Positions 16,609 to 26,644 of a stretch of 64,000 bases of DNA are shown piece by piece. The position numbers and the translations under genes were made by a program. Where the stretch lies: contig QCSN01000001.1 in assembly GCA_003211515.1 (NCBI GenBank), positions 1-64,000 of the forward strand, read 5' to 3'. The notes beneath the pieces were generated by a model. It was not told where the DNA came from, did not search any database, and saw nothing but the letters and a program-made list of their open reading frames with translations. The stretch is from Synechococcus sp. AG-670-F04 (GTDB lineage: Bacteria; Cyanobacteriota; Cyanobacteriia; PCC-6307; Cyanobiaceae). Every line of letters starts with the position of its first letter. The first letter of the stretch is position 1.

Positions 16609-18513
16609 TCAGGGACGCAGGCCCAGCCCCAGACAGGCTTCTTCCAGCAGCTGTCTGACCTGGGGATGGTTCGCCTTCGTGTCGCTGCAGATCAATTGCC
16701 CGTTGTTCATCAGCTGCGCTTCGAGTTCGTCTCCGTCGCCATTTCGTAGCTTCAGCCCTGATGGGCCAAGTCGTTGGGCCACATAACTTTGCTGTCCCCT
16801 CTGCAGCGCCACACTGCTGCTGTGCTGACGCAGCGCCTTCACATCCAGCTGAAGACGATTCTCTCCCTGCCAGCGGTTCATCCCGATCTGAAAGGCGACA
16901 TCACAGCGTTCTGGCACCGGTTGATGCATCGGCCATCGCCATGCGATGGCACGCCGTTGTTCCGCTTCCTGGAGAAGGGTGATGGAAAGGTGCCGACCCT
17001 TCAGGAGCCTGGATTCAACGATTTGACAATCCCGACACCAGAACAACGGTTGTGCGTGGCCAGCACCGAAGGGCTCAAGACGAATGAGATCATGCCAGAA
17101 GTCCCAGTTGACATCGCTTAATCGGATCAAGACTTCAGGCTGCACAGGAATGCCGTCACCCTGTTGCGACAGCCATGAGAGAGCGAGGGTGTTCAACCGT
17201 TCATGCAACCGATGCACCTGTGGTGCATCGACGGTGAACCCGCCCGCTGCAGGGTGGCCCCCATAACGATCGAGCAGATCCCCGCACTGCTTAAGGGCAG
17301 TATCAACTGCAAAGCCGTTGGGAGCGCGAACCGAGGCACGCATCCGTCCATTGCCCTCGCCGGCGAGCAGTGCTGTGGGTCGGTGATACTTCTCCACAAG
17401 CCTTGCGGCAACAATCCCGATCACACCGTGATGCCAGTGCCCCTGGGCCAGCAGTAAAAAGGGTGGCAATGCCTGTTCATCCGCTTCAACAAGCGCGATT
17501 GCTTCGGCCTCGATGGCATCGCAGAGATCACGCCTCTGGCGATTGAAATCATCACAACGCCGCGCCAGAAGCATCGCTTCCTCCGAATCCTGAACCGTGA
17601 GCAGATCGACAATCAGTTGAGGCTCTCCCAACCGGCCGACGGCATTGATGCGCGGGGCGAGTTGAAAACCGATGTCCTCCGCACGCAAGGGGTGTTGACC
17701 AAGACCCGACAGCCGTTGCAGTGCGCGCAGACCTTCGCACTCACTTCGATGCAGTTGCTGGAGCCCCTCCAGTAACCAGAGCCTATTGGCACCGCTCAGG
17801 GGAGCCATGTCGGCAACGGTTCCAATGCAAAACAAATCTCTCGCTGCAGCAATCGCATCCGGCTGCACCAGCTGCTCAGCGACGGCTCGTGCCAGCACAT
17901 AGGCCAACCCCACACCTGCCAACCCACGAAATGGAGATTCCACCGGCGTTTCCGCCGGATGCAACAGGGCCGTCATCGGAGGTCGTGGATCCGGGATGGA
18001 GTGGTGATCCGTGACGATCACTTCCAAGCCAAGCTGCTTGGCCAGCTCCAGGGCATCCCAGGCAGCGACGCCGTTGTCAACTGTGATCAGTAGGCGGATG
18101 CCCTGATCAAAGAGGTCCTGAACCATCCCCGGATTGAGGCCATAGCCGTCCTCCATTCGGGATGGAATCGCGGCGATGGGGTTTGCTCCAAGGGGGGTGA
18201 GCGCACGCAACAGCAAAGCGGTGCTGGTCATGCCGTCGGCGTCGTAATCCCCGCAGATGGCGACCGACTCACGCTCGTGACAGGCCTGACAAACGCGTTT
18301 GACAGCGGTGGTCAGGTCAGGAAATTGTGTACTTGGCTCCGGAAGGTCATCAGGCTCGAGCAGCGTTAGCGCAGCCTCAGTCGTTGCGATCCCGCGTCGC
18401 GAAAGCAGGCATCGCAAAGGGAGAGCAAGATCGAGCCCAGGCAAAGGATCGTGGTGCAACACCCTCGGCAGGGACCAGGACCAGCGGGTGGTGAGATCAA
18501 GCAAGGAGCCCAC
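16609..18513 (-). CDS. recJ: Single-stranded-DNA-specific 5'-3' exonuclease RecJ
   Basis: Degrades single-stranded DNA from 5' ends during recombination and mismatch/base-excision repair. The 634 residues show the DHH phosphoesterase motifs: CGDYDADGMTSTALL at about residue 83, TVDNG at about residue 144 and VTDHHS at about residue 168. The DHHA1 region follows at about residue 370, with HWHHGVIGIVAARLVE then GGHPAAGGFTV. The C-terminal OB-type domain is present, so the enzyme looks complete. It diverges from the HAD phosphatase gene, with 66 bases between starts. Confidence 0.96.
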   Translation of the reverse strand: MGSLLDLTTRWSWSLPRVLHHDPLPGLDLALPLRCLLSRRGIATTEAALTLLEPDDLPEPSTQFPDLTTAVKRVCQACHERESVAICGDYDADGMTSTALLLRALTPLGANPIAAIPSRMEDGYGLNPGMVQDLFDQGIRLLITVDNGVAAWDALELAKQLGLEVIVTDHHSIPDPRPPMTALLHPAETPVESPFRGLAGVGLAYVLARAVAEQLVQPDAIAAARDLFCIGTVADMAPLSGANRLWLLEGLQQLHRSECEGLRALQRLSGLGQHPLRAEDIGFQLAPRINAVGRLGEPQLIVDLLTVQDSEEAMLLARRCDDFNRQRRDLCDAIEAEAIALVEADEQALPPFLLLAQGHWHHGVIGIVAARLVEKYHRPTALLAGEGNGRMRASVRAPNGFAVDTALKQCGDLLDRYGGHPAAGGFTVDAPQVHRLHERLNTLALSWLSQQGDGIPVQPEVLIRLSDVNWDFWHDLIRLEPFGAGHAQPLFWCRDCQIVESRLLKGRHLSITLLQEAEQRRAIAWRWPMHQPVPERCDVAFQIGMNRWQGENRLQLDVKALRQHSSSVALQRGQQSYVAQRLGPSGLKLRNGDGDELEAQLMNNGQLICSDTKANHPQVRQLLEEACLGLGLRP

Positions 18514-18579
18514 GCATCGGAAGCTTCAATTGCACAGTGCAATCAAGCATTGTGGCTCGATTCGGTTGTCTGATCAGCG

Positions 18580-19335
18580 ATGGCGGAGCTTCGGGCCGTG
18601 TTTTGGGATGTGGATGGAACACTTGCGGACACCGAAATGGACGGTCATCGGCCGTCATTCAACGCAGCCTTCGCAGAACTCGGCCTACCGATCGTCTGGG
18701 ATCCGAAGCTGTATTCAGAGCTCCTTTCGATTCCCGGCGGACTGCGTCGCGTCCGTACCCATGCCGCACAACTAGGGCTGACCATCTCTGAATCCAAGTT
18801 GTTGGAGCTCAGAGATCGCAAACGGTTTCATTACCTGCGGCGGGTCCGTGACGGCCACGTCGGCTGGAGACCAGGCGTTCTGCGCCTGCTCCGCGAACTG
18901 CGCGACAACGGCATTCAACAGTGGATTGTCACCTCCAGCGGGAAGGCATCGGTCTCAGCGCTTCTGGACGCCGGTCGCGCCGAACGTCCAAGCTTCAATG
19001 GAATCGTGAGCTCCGATGATGTCCGCCAGGGAAAACCCGCCCCTGACGGATATTTCAGAGCGTTAGAACTGAGCTGCTGCGATCCCGAAAACGTCCTGGC
19101 GATTGAGGATTCGGCGGCGGGCCTTCTGGCAGCTTGCGCTGCCTCGATCCGTTGTCTGTTGACACCTTCCCCGTGGGACGGTGATCTGAAGCCGCTGCTT
19201 TCCAAGGCTGCAGCGGCCTTTGACCATCTCGGCGAACCGTCTCAACCCGCGGCGTTGTTGTCAGGGCCCCCTTGCCCGGGGAGAAAAGTGACGCTGGAGT
19301 ATCTGAAGTTGTTGCTTCCAGAGTTGACCAGGTGA
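18580..19335 (+). CDS. HAD-superfamily phosphatase, CbbY/phosphoglycolate-phosphatase-like
   Basis: A 251-residue soluble enzyme. The HAD motifs are intact: FWDVDGTLADTE (nucleophile and general acid Asp, residues about 8-19), TSSGK (about residue 127), the Lys in RQGKPAPDGY (about residue 150), and IEDSAAGLLAA (about residue 172). The helical cap between motifs 1 and 2 is of the CbbY type. The substrate is probably a small phosphorylated sugar or glycolate. It is the first gene of a forward unit with DUF565 and glycerate kinase. A link to photorespiration is therefore attractive, but it is inference from context. Confidence 0.88.
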   Translation: MAELRAVFWDVDGTLADTEMDGHRPSFNAAFAELGLPIVWDPKLYSELLSIPGGLRRVRTHAAQLGLTISESKLLELRDRKRFHYLRRVRDGHVGWRPGVLRLLRELRDNGIQQWIVTSSGKASVSALLDAGRAERPSFNGIVSSDDVRQGKPAPDGYFRALELSCCDPENVLAIEDSAAGLLAACAASIRCLLTPSPWDGDLKPLLSKAAAAFDHLGEPSQPAALLSGPPCPGRKVTLEYLKLLLPELTR

Positions 19336-19670
19336 GATCCGTTCAGGACACACGATTGGCACGTGTTCAAACACGGGTCGGGCAACGCCTCCGTCTAGGC
19401 ATTTCTGGTCCCTGGGCCCATCGAAGTGCTGTTTTGATTGCCTTGTTGGCCGGATTCTTTCTTGGTGAAACCACGACGGTTCACCTGCTGAGTCAAGCCA
19501 GTGTGAGAACGATTGTGGCGCTTTACCTGGTGACCTTCTTTGAAATGTTCGTTCGACTTCGCTCGCGTGTTGATCGTGTTCCCCTTCCCCTTCACTGGCA
19601 GGTGATGGACAACATCCGGGTTGGGTTCGTCTACTCCGTGGTGCTGGAGGCTTTCAAGGTTGGATCCTGA
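19332..19670 (+). CDS. DUF565/Ycf20-like membrane protein
   Basis: About 112 residues from a GTG at 19332 whose GTGA overlaps the stop of the HAD gene. The family-like sequence TRLARVQTRVGQRLRLGISG begins soon after this start. Three hydrophobic stretches follow (VLIALLAGFFLGE, TIVALYLVTFFEMFV and GFVYSVVLEAF). The GFFLGE motif is characteristic of Ycf20/DUF565 proteins found in cyanobacteria and plastids. A plant homologue affects non-photochemical quenching, but the molecular function is unknown. The end overlaps the start of glycerate kinase. Confidence 0.82.
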   Translation: MRSVQDTRLARVQTRVGQRLRLGISGPWAHRSAVLIALLAGFFLGETTTVHLLSQASVRTIVALYLVTFFEMFVRLRSRVDRVPLPLHWQVMDNIRVGFVYSVVLEAFKVGS

Positions 19671-20610
19671 TCGTTGCCTTGATCTTTCAAAAGCGGAGCT
19701 GGATGCTCTTCTCAACTATTTGGAACTCGATGAGTTTGATCGTTGGAAAACTGGCTGGAGCGATCTAGGGGCAGCCGAGATCGGTCGTGATCTGTGGGCA
19801 GAAGGCACAGCGGCGGACTGGCTGTGGTGTCTCGCTTTGCCCCTGCTCTCGTCCGCGCAAGCCCAACCATTGGGACAACGTCAGTTGATCGGACTAAGTG
19901 CCCTGCCTGGCTGTGGCAAAACAACGCTTGGCAACTGGTTGGAGGCTGCTGCTGTCCGCTTTGGCATCTCCCTGTCGGTGGTCTCAATCGACGACTTTTA
20001 TCTAGAAGCAGCAGCGATGGAGCCTGCCATGGCGGGAAATCCATGGTCTGTACCCAGAGCACTGCCAGGAAGTCACGATCTCCAATTGATGCAGGATCGA
20101 ATCGCGGCTTGGAAATCTGGACAGTGTGTTGAGCTACCGATGTTCGACAAAGCTCTCCGAGATGGTCACGGAGATCGGTGTGGCTGGCGGCGCTGTGATT
20201 CCGAGTGTCTTGTGCTGGAAGGCTGGTTCCTTGGTTGCAACCCACTAAGCGAAGGTTCAGCATTGGACATGGGTTCTGAGCATCTCAATCCTGAACTGAA
20301 TACTGATGAGCGCGATTACCGAAAAATTGTTCAGGCGCGACTGCACGATTACAAACCGATCTGGAATGCAATCGATACGCTCTGGCAGCTGGCAGCACCT
20401 GATCTGAATGCTCCCGTTCTGTGGAAGAGACAACAGAACGAAACCCAGAAAACCGATCGGGGCGTCGGCCTTCCGGATCAGGAACTGAAAGGATTCATAC
20501 GGATGATCACAGCATCGATTCCGGCGAACTGCTTCCGGATCGATCAGGCCGATGTTGTGATCTCGGTTGACCTGGAGCGTCGATTACGGCAACTCCAGGT
20601 CAGGAGCTGA
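19660..20610 (+). CDS. glyK: D-glycerate 3-kinase (cyanobacterial GlyK type)
   Basis: Phosphorylates glycerate to 3-phosphoglycerate, the last step of photorespiratory carbon recovery. About 316 residues from a TTG at 19660; another TTG at 19621 is possible and no in-frame ATG or GTG lies nearby. The P-loop GLSALPGCGKTTLGNW falls at about residue 80, followed by SVVSIDDFYLE, a strand-helix pattern typical of the P-loop kinase GLYK family. A conserved late block reads LEGWFLGCNP. The gene overlaps the end of the DUF565 gene and stops one base before the end of rpmF on the other strand. Confidence 0.9.
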   Translation: MDPDRCLDLSKAELDALLNYLELDEFDRWKTGWSDLGAAEIGRDLWAEGTAADWLWCLALPLLSSAQAQPLGQRQLIGLSALPGCGKTTLGNWLEAAAVRFGISLSVVSIDDFYLEAAAMEPAMAGNPWSVPRALPGSHDLQLMQDRIAAWKSGQCVELPMFDKALRDGHGDRCGWRRCDSECLVLEGWFLGCNPLSEGSALDMGSEHLNPELNTDERDYRKIVQARLHDYKPIWNAIDTLWQLAAPDLNAPVLWKRQQNETQKTDRGVGLPDQELKGFIRMITASIPANCFRIDQADVVISVDLERRLRQLQVRS

Positions 20611-20611
20611 T

Positions 20612-20788
20612 TCAGGATTCAGCGTCCTCACTCTCTGCAACCGGATAGACAAAGCCCTGGGCACGGCCACTCAGCACGGATTTGCCGATCGACATCGCTC
20701 GGTTTGCTGCATCCGCAGCTTTCGCCTTCCAAACCGCGTGCCGCTGATTGCGCTTGGCCTTGGAGGTTTTCTTCTTCGGGACGGCCAT
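20612..20788 (-). CDS. rpmF: 50S ribosomal protein L32
   Basis: A 58-residue ribosomal protein, missed easily because of its size. The reading begins [20 protein letters not shown], the L32 signature of a basic N-terminus, and ends with an acidic tail (ESEDAES). It lacks the Cys pairs found in zinc-type L32 proteins, as is usual in cyanobacteria. The stop lies one base from the stop of the convergent glycerate kinase gene. The start lies close to the divergent FtsH gene, so their promoters must overlap. Confidence 0.96.
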   Translation of the reverse strand: MAVPKKKTSKAKRNQRHAVWKAKAADAANRAMSIGKSVLSGRAQGFVYPVAESEDAES

Positions 20789-20875
20789 TGCGGCTACGAC
20801 ATTTGCAAACGCTGATTGTCTCGTCCGAATGGGCCTTGCGTCAAATCGCTAGGCTCACTGAAGAGCAGCGTTGTT

Positions 20876-22678
20876 GTGAGTTCAGGCACCGACGGTTCGA
20901 ACACTTCCGCCCAACCCGAGGCAACTCCTTCGTTTCTGCTGCCAATGCAGAAACGAAAGGAACCACCGAGCTATTCAACGCTTCTTCGACAGATCGAAGA
21001 CGAGAAAATACGTTCACTTGAGCTGATCCCTCAACGCAGGGAGGTCAAGGCCGTGTATCAGGACGGAAGTTCCGTAACGGTGCCGTACTACATCACACCC
21101 CAGCAGATTCTGAGGGCAGCGGAGGAATCGAATATTCCCCTGACCTCCAAGGACATCCGCCAGGAACAGGCGATGGCCGGAATGATTGGCAACCTCGCGT
21201 TGATCCTCCTGATCATTGTTGGGTTGACATTTCTGGTTCGGCGATCGGCACAGGTCGCCAATCGAGCCCTCGGGTTTGGACGCAGCCAGCCAAGGGTCAA
21301 ACCACAGGATGACCTTCATTTCCGTTTTGAGGATGTTGCCGGGATCAACCAGGCCAAAACAGAACTTCAGGAGATCGTTACCTTCCTGAAGCAACCGGAG
21401 TCATTCATCCGCCTCGGAGCCAAGATTCCTCGCGGTGTTCTGCTGATTGGTCCTCCTGGTACCGGTAAAACCCTGCTTGCTCGAGCCATTGCCGGCGAAG
21501 CAGGGGTTCCATTCTTTTCCATGGCCGCATCTGAATTCGTCGAATTATTTGTGGGAGTCGGTGCCAGTCGCGTCAGAGATCTATTCAAGAAGGCAAAGGA
21601 AAAAGCACCTTGCATTGTGTTCATTGACGAAATCGATGCTGTAGGGCGCCAACGCGGTGCGGGAATTGGAGGCGGAAACGATGAACGTGAGCAAACGTTG
21701 AATCAGTTGCTGACGGAGATGGATGGATTTGAAGACAATTCAGGCGTCATCCTTCTGGCGGCAACCAACAGAGTTGACGTGCTGGATGCCGCTCTAACAA
21801 GGCCGGGACGGTTCGACCGTCGCATCGAAGTCGGCCTGCCAGACCGCCGCGGTCGTTGCGAAATTCTGTCGGTGCATGCACGCACAAGACCTCTCGATGA
21901 CAGCGTGAACCTTGAGGATTGGGCCCAACGCACCCCTGGTTTTTCAGGTGCCGATCTATCCAATCTGATCAATGAGGCCGCGATCCTCACAGCCCGTCAA
22001 TCAAAAGTTGCTATCGAAAATTCTCATATCGAGGCTGCTCTTGAACGCATCACCATGGGGCTGACTGCGGCCCCGCTTCAAGACAGTGCCAAAAAAAGAC
22101 TGATCGCTTACCACGAGGTGGGTCACGCCCTTGTGGCAGCCCTACTTCCTGACGCTGATCGCGTGGACAAGGTGACTCTTCTTCCTCGCAGTGGCGGTGT
22201 TGGTGGGTTTACGCGCCTCTGGCCCGATGAAGAAGTGCTCGATTCAGGCCTGATGACCAAAGCGATGCTGATGGCCAGACTCGTCGTCACCCTCGGTGGT
22301 CGCGCTGCCGAACTTGTGGTGTTCGGCAAGGAGGAGGTCACGCAAGGTGCAAGTGGTGACCTCCAAATGGTGGCCCAACTAGCCAGAGAAATGGTGACCC
22401 GATTCGGTTTTTCGACCCTGGGGCCCGTCGCACTGGAATCAGGCGGTGGTGGTGAGGTGTTTCTTGGACGCGACTGGTTCAACCAGAAGCCGGCCTACGC
22501 CGAAACAACTGGGCAGGAGATCGATCAACAGGTTCGGCAGCTTGCCTCACAATCACTGCAACAGGCCGTGGATCTTCTTCAATCGAGGCGGGATGAAATG
22601 GACCGTCTCGTCGATGCATTGATCGAGGAGGAAACCTTGCAGGGCGACCGGTTCATGGCTCTTGCCGGGCTCACATGA
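20876..22678 (+). CDS. ftsH: FtsH-family membrane AAA metalloprotease with a single N-terminal helix
   Basis: ATP-driven zinc protease for membrane and soluble proteins; cyanobacterial FtsH complexes turn over photosystem proteins. The core is intact: Walker A GPPGTGKT, the pore/SRH region with TRPGRFDR, and the zinc site HEVGH. Only one clear membrane helix is visible ([16 protein letters not shown]), after a short periplasmic-type domain ([20 protein letters not shown]). The usual first helix before that domain is missing. The start is uncertain: TTG 20816, GTG 20876 or ATG 20945. None of these adds a hydrophobic segment. The stop overlaps UPF0182 by 4 bases. Confidence 0.9.
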   Translation: MSSGTDGSNTSAQPEATPSFLLPMQKRKEPPSYSTLLRQIEDEKIRSLELIPQRREVKAVYQDGSSVTVPYYITPQQILRAAEESNIPLTSKDIRQEQAMAGMIGNLALILLIIVGLTFLVRRSAQVANRALGFGRSQPRVKPQDDLHFRFEDVAGINQAKTELQEIVTFLKQPESFIRLGAKIPRGVLLIGPPGTGKTLLARAIAGEAGVPFFSMAASEFVELFVGVGASRVRDLFKKAKEKAPCIVFIDEIDAVGRQRGAGIGGGNDEREQTLNQLLTEMDGFEDNSGVILLAATNRVDVLDAALTRPGRFDRRIEVGLPDRRGRCEILSVHARTRPLDDSVNLEDWAQRTPGFSGADLSNLINEAAILTARQSKVAIENSHIEAALERITMGLTAAPLQDSAKKRLIAYHEVGHALVAALLPDADRVDKVTLLPRSGGVGGFTRLWPDEEVLDSGLMTKAMLMARLVVTLGGRAAELVVFGKEEVTQGASGDLQMVAQLAREMVTRFGFSTLGPVALESGGGGEVFLGRDWFNQKPAYAETTGQEIDQQVRQLASQSLQQAVDLLQSRRDEMDRLVDALIEEETLQGDRFMALAGLT

Positions 22679-25464
22679 ACCGGGCACTCCTCTTCCTGCT
22701 GCCGCTCATTTACCTGACGGCACGCATGACGGTGGAGTGGATGTGGTTCAGCCAATTCGAATGGGAAGCAGTTGTTCTGGACAGGTGGCTGCTGCAATTG
22801 CTGTTCGGGTTTATCGCTCTCCTACCTGTTTGGATTGCTCAACGTTGCCGAGAGCAACTTTGTCGGAACGATGCAGAGAATCCCCAGAGCCATCCTTGGC
22901 TTTCCGGTAAACGCTTCAGCGTGGTGCTGCTGGTGTGCTTTACGGCGATGGTCGGCAGCTGTGTGCTGATGGCATGCCTGATGTTCCTGGCAATCAGTGA
23001 TCCTTTTGCCTTGGAACACTGGCATCAGGCCATCGCCGTTCCCGAATCAGGAATGCATCTGGTCATCCCTATTTGTGGGCTGCTCTGCACCATGGCGGTT
23101 CTGCAACGGAGATCAATTCGCTGGCTTGGCACCAGCGTCGGTCTAGCGATGATCGTCATCGTGGCGAGGGCTTGGGGGCTTTGGGCCTTGGCCATGAACA
23201 TCCCTGCGTCTGGTTTCAGGGATGAAGTGCTGCACTCCGACTCCAGCTTTGCGCTCGCACAATTCGCAGCCTTGCGCCTTGCCGTCGAACTGATTTTGTT
23301 GCTGGTTGTCTTCAATCTTTCAGCAGCAGTTTGGGAGCACCTGACGGGTCGCAATGCACTCACTGATTGGCGTGTTAACGGCTTCGGACCTGAAAATGTC
23401 AATCAGCTGCGCCGTTGGTCAGCCACAATCCTGATTCTGGGCGCAGGATGGATCTGGTTATCGCGCCATCAACTGCTCTGGACCGCTAATGATGTTCTCG
23501 CTGGTGCGGGTTGGCTTCAAACGCATTTGACATTGCCCTTTCGAACATTCTGGAGTTACTTGTGTTTAGCGATCGCAGGTTATCTTTTGGCAAGTAGTTA
23601 TGGATTGCGAGTAAGAGGCTTAAAAAAAGCAATTCCAATCAGTATTGCTGTTCTGATCACATTGGAGTACACCATGACTCCATTGATCAACTGGCTTTGG
23701 CTTCGGCCTCAAGAATTAACGCTGCAGACCCCTTACATAGAAGAAGCAATTCGCTCGACAAGGCACGCCTTTCAGTTGGATAAGATTGTCAAAAATACTC
23801 AAAATCCATCCCAAGAAATCACTAGAAATGATCTAATTAAAGGAGCAAGCACACTGCTCAATGTACGACTTTGGGACACGCAACCCCTTCTGGAAAGCAA
23901 TAGTCAATTGCAACAGTTGCGGGTCTTCTATAAATTTTCCAATGCAGCCGTCGATCGATATCCCCTTCTTCCAGACGAACGCACGTCACAACAAGTGATC
24001 CTGGCTGCACGTGAGATGGATCAATCAGAACTACCATGGCGTTCACGATCATGGTTAAATCGGCATTTTGTCTTTTCCCATGGTTACGGATTCACAGTCA
24101 GCCCCGTTAATGCTTTCAGCTCTGATGGATTACCGGCTTACTTCATCAGCGATCTAGGCTCTGCAACCACAATTGAAGGGAATAAAACCTTAGGGATCAC
24201 CACAGAGGATGTTAAAGCAGCTATTCCTGTCGATCGATCCGCTCTGTACTTCGGAACATTGCGATCGCCCTATGTTGTTGCCCCAACAGAAGTCGCTGAG
24301 TTTGACTACCCCGAGGGTGATGACAATGTTTATAGTCGCTATGACGGATCAGGGGGAATTCCAGTGGGTTCGATCTGGCAGAGGCTAGCTGCCGCGACCT
24401 ATCTGTTTGAGCCGAGGTTGTTAACCACACCAGCGATCAAAGCAGAAACCAAATTGTTAATGCGTCGTGAGGTGAGGCAGAGAGTACATGCTTTGGCACC
24501 TTTTCTTGATCTTAGAGGTGATCCGTATCTTGTTTCAGTGCCAATGAACGATGATGTTCGTGGATATGAACCATCTCAAAGCCAATTTTGGATTGTTGAA
24601 GGCTACACAAATTCAACATCTTACCCCTATAGCTCGGTTGTTGAGGAGGGTGAGTCAGAGCGTTATCTGCGGAATGCAGTCAAAATCGTAGTGGATGCAT
24701 ACAACGGAAGCGTACACTTCTATATCAGTGAACCCGATGATCCACTAATTCAAGGCTGGGCCAAAGTCTTTCCTCAAATGTTTGAGCCAATTGATGCAAT
24801 GCCGTTTGCTTTGCGAGAACACTTAAGAGTGCCAGTGGATCTTTTCAACGTTCAAGTCAACCAATTGCAAAGGTATCACGTTACTGAGCCTAGAAAATTT
24901 TACAGTGGTGATGATGTGTGGCAGGTTCCAATAGAAACGTATGGACGTGAACGTGTTCCTGTTAAGCCGTATCACATCACAGCACAAGTTGAAGGTCGTG
25001 AGGATTCTGAGTTTTTACTGCTTCAACCTTTAACACCACTGGCACGACCCAATCTGAATGCTTGGCTTGCAGCTCGTAATGATGGCGATCATTACGGAGA
25101 ACTTCTGCTGATTGAATTTCCACGGGATACAGCCATTCTCGGACCAGAACAGGTTCAGGCCCTGATTAATCAAGAACCTGAGATCAGTCGATTGTTTGGT
25201 TTATGGGATCGTGCAGGATCAGAAGTTCTTCAAGGGAACCTTTTGGTTGTTCCTGTTGGTCGCAGTCTTCTCTATGTCGAACCTGTCTATCTGACGGCAG
25301 AAAAAGGCGGTTTGCCTTCACTGGCTCGCATCGTTGTCAGTGACGGACGAGATATCACGATGGGGACAACATTACGTGAGGCTATCGCCAATTTATTAAA
25401 AAAGCCCTCGTCGACGGAAGCGTCGGACGAGGGCTTAAATGGATTAATTCCTAAAGAGATCTAG
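22675..25464 (+). CDS. UPF0182 large membrane protein
   Basis: A 929-residue protein of the UPF0182 family. The first about 340 residues contain roughly seven membrane helices ([48 protein letters not shown] and others). The rest is a large, mostly hydrophilic domain, probably outside the cytoplasm, with the family's typical blocks [18 protein letters not shown] and [13 protein letters not shown]. Function is unknown. It is coupled to the FtsH gene by a 4-base overlap. Its last 4 bases overlap the end of the convergent peroxiredoxin gene, and its final codons contain that gene's terminator. Confidence 0.92.
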   Translation: MNRALLFLLPLIYLTARMTVEWMWFSQFEWEAVVLDRWLLQLLFGFIALLPVWIAQRCREQLCRNDAENPQSHPWLSGKRFSVVLLVCFTAMVGSCVLMACLMFLAISDPFALEHWHQAIAVPESGMHLVIPICGLLCTMAVLQRRSIRWLGTSVGLAMIVIVARAWGLWALAMNIPASGFRDEVLHSDSSFALAQFAALRLAVELILLLVVFNLSAAVWEHLTGRNALTDWRVNGFGPENVNQLRRWSATILILGAGWIWLSRHQLLWTANDVLAGAGWLQTHLTLPFRTFWSYLCLAIAGYLLASSYGLRVRGLKKAIPISIAVLITLEYTMTPLINWLWLRPQELTLQTPYIEEAIRSTRHAFQLDKIVKNTQNPSQEITRNDLIKGASTLLNVRLWDTQPLLESNSQLQQLRVFYKFSNAAVDRYPLLPDERTSQQVILAAREMDQSELPWRSRSWLNRHFVFSHGYGFTVSPVNAFSSDGLPAYFISDLGSATTIEGNKTLGITTEDVKAAIPVDRSALYFGTLRSPYVVAPTEVAEFDYPEGDDNVYSRYDGSGGIPVGSIWQRLAAATYLFEPRLLTTPAIKAETKLLMRREVRQRVHALAPFLDLRGDPYLVSVPMNDDVRGYEPSQSQFWIVEGYTNSTSYPYSSVVEEGESERYLRNAVKIVVDAYNGSVHFYISEPDDPLIQGWAKVFPQMFEPIDAMPFALREHLRVPVDLFNVQVNQLQRYHVTEPRKFYSGDDVWQVPIETYGRERVPVKPYHITAQVEGREDSEFLLLQPLTPLARPNLNAWLAARNDGDHYGELLLIEFPRDTAILGPEQVQALINQEPEISRLFGLWDRAGSEVLQGNLLVVPVGRSLLYVEPVYLTAEKGGLPSLARIVVSDGRDITMGTTLREAIANLLKKPSSTEASDEGLNGLIPKEI
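25396..25437 (-). terminator. Intrinsic terminator of the peroxiredoxin gene, inside the UPF0182 coding end
   Basis: On the reverse strand, just past the peroxiredoxin stop, a GC-rich stem is formed by AGCCCTCGTC and its near-perfect complement GACGAGGGCT (positions 25403-25435). A run of six T residues follows (the A-run 25398-25403 on the plus strand). Stem plus U-tract is the standard rho-independent pattern. All of it lies within the last codons of the UPF0182 reading frame on the other strand. Confidence 0.85.
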
Positions 25465-26060
25465 CCAATAGCTGAGAAATATTCCTTGCTACCAACGGGG
25501 TCTTCCTTCATGGTCTTATCACCAGGGGTCCAGTTAGCTGGGCAAACTTCGTCAGGGTTCGACTCAACATATTGATAAGCCTGAAGAATGCGCAGGGTCT
25601 CATCAACGTTGCGTCCCACAGGAGCCTTGTTGACCGTCATATGCATCACCATGCCCTGGGGATTGATGATGAACAATCCACGATCTGCTTCACCATCCTC
25701 ATTCAGGACGTTGTAAGCAGCACAGATCTCCTTCTTCAGGTCAGAGACGAGGGGATAATCGATGTCACCGATGCCGCCCTGATTGCGAGGCGTCTGGATC
25801 CAGGCGAGGTGGCTGTACTTGCTGTCAACGGACACCGCCAGAACTTCGGTGTTCTTGCTGGAAAAATCTGACATCCGATCACTGAATGCAGTGATCTCAG
25901 TTGGGCATACGAAAGTAAAATCCAGCGGATAGAAGAACAGGACGACGTACTTGCCCCGATATTGGGACAGACTGATCTCCTTGAACTCCTGATCGACCAC
26001 GGCAGTGGCTGTGAAATCGGGAGCCATCTGGCCCACACGCAGGCAACCGTTTTCAGGCAT
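25461..26060 (-). CDS. Typical 2-Cys peroxiredoxin
   Basis: Reduces hydrogen peroxide and alkyl hydroperoxides, using thioredoxin as electron donor; in cyanobacteria it protects the photosynthetic apparatus. The 199 residues hold the peroxidatic Cys at about position 52 ([10 protein letters not shown]) and the resolving Cys at about position 173 (DEVCPANW). The C-terminal [10 protein letters not shown] contains the YF motif associated with sensitivity to overoxidation. The gene stands alone, with its own intrinsic terminator at 25396-25437. The upstream gap of about 135 bases should carry its promoter. Confidence 0.96.
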   Translation of the reverse strand: MPENGCLRVGQMAPDFTATAVVDQEFKEISLSQYRGKYVVLFFYPLDFTFVCPTEITAFSDRMSDFSSKNTEVLAVSVDSKYSHLAWIQTPRNQGGIGDIDYPLVSDLKKEICAAYNVLNEDGEADRGLFIINPQGMVMHMTVNKAPVGRNVDETLRILQAYQYVESNPDEVCPANWTPGDKTMKEDPVGSKEYFSAIG

Positions 26061-26195
26061 GTTCAGGAAGCGGTAGTGATCAACCGAAATCAGAGCGCGA
26101 CTTATACGTAGTCGGACCGACTTCCAGTTGAGTAATTCAATTTATCACATACTCAACCAGCCGACCCCATAAACTGGCCACAGCCAAAGACAACA

Positions 26196-26483
26196 ATGAA
26201 CTGGGAACCCACATTGCTGCGAAAGTTCAGTACAACAGGTCACTTCAGGCTCCTGAATCAGCTGAAAGGTGATCTCCGCAAAAAGCCTCTAGATCGTGAT
26301 TCTCAGACTGGAAAACTTCGAGTATCGGGCTCCGGCAGGCCTGCACGGATTAGCAGTCCACGACAGATCAACCCTCCAGTCACTGCAATGCGGATTGAGC
26401 AGACAACCAGAACTCAGACCGAATCCGTCAAGGAGAGTCCAAGAACATTTAGAGAGCGCCTTGATGCCATTGAAATGCGCTAA
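26196..26483 (+). CDS. Small basic protein, unknown function
   Basis: A 95-residue, basic, hydrophilic protein without membrane segment. The first part, MNWEPTLLRKFSTTGHFRLL, looks ordered and resembles the start of a short protein conserved among marine Synechococcus. The middle (GKLRVSGSGRPARISSPRQI) and the end are rich in R, S, T and P and probably disordered. It begins 135 bases from the divergent peroxiredoxin start and ends about 50 bases before the tRNA gene on the opposite strand. The start ATG is the first available. No function is assigned. Confidence 0.6.
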   Translation: MNWEPTLLRKFSTTGHFRLLNQLKGDLRKKPLDRDSQTGKLRVSGSGRPARISSPRQINPPVTAMRIEQTTRTQTESVKESPRTFRERLDAIEMR

Positions 26484-26531
26484 ATAAAGTCATCGGTGTG
26501 TTGAAGACACCTGTACATCCAGATTAAAAAA

Positions 26532-26605
26532 TGGCTCGGGGGAGACTTGAACTCCCGACCTTGGGGTTATGAATCCCACGCTCTAACCAGCTGAGCTACC
26601 GAGCC
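26532..26605 (-). tRNA. tRNA with CAU anticodon, probably elongator tRNA-Met
   Basis: The reverse strand reads as a full cloverleaf: acceptor GGCTCGG pairing with CCGAGCC, D-arm GCTC...GAGC, an anticodon loop with CAT, T-arm GGGAG-TTCAAGT-CTCCC and discriminator A. The first acceptor pair is a normal G-C, unlike initiator tRNA-Met, so elongator Met is the best reading. A lysidine-modified tRNA-Ile2 with the same anticodon cannot be excluded. CCA is not encoded. It follows the M23 peptidase gene by 40 bases on the same strand. Confidence 0.93.
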
Positions 26606-26644
26606 TTAAGACCACGAAATTTTAGACGATCGCTCGACCAGGGT

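Noticed and set aside
26532-26605. Initiator tRNA-Met reading of the CAU tRNA
   Set aside because: The first acceptor position forms a normal G-C pair, whereas bacterial initiators have a mismatch there.
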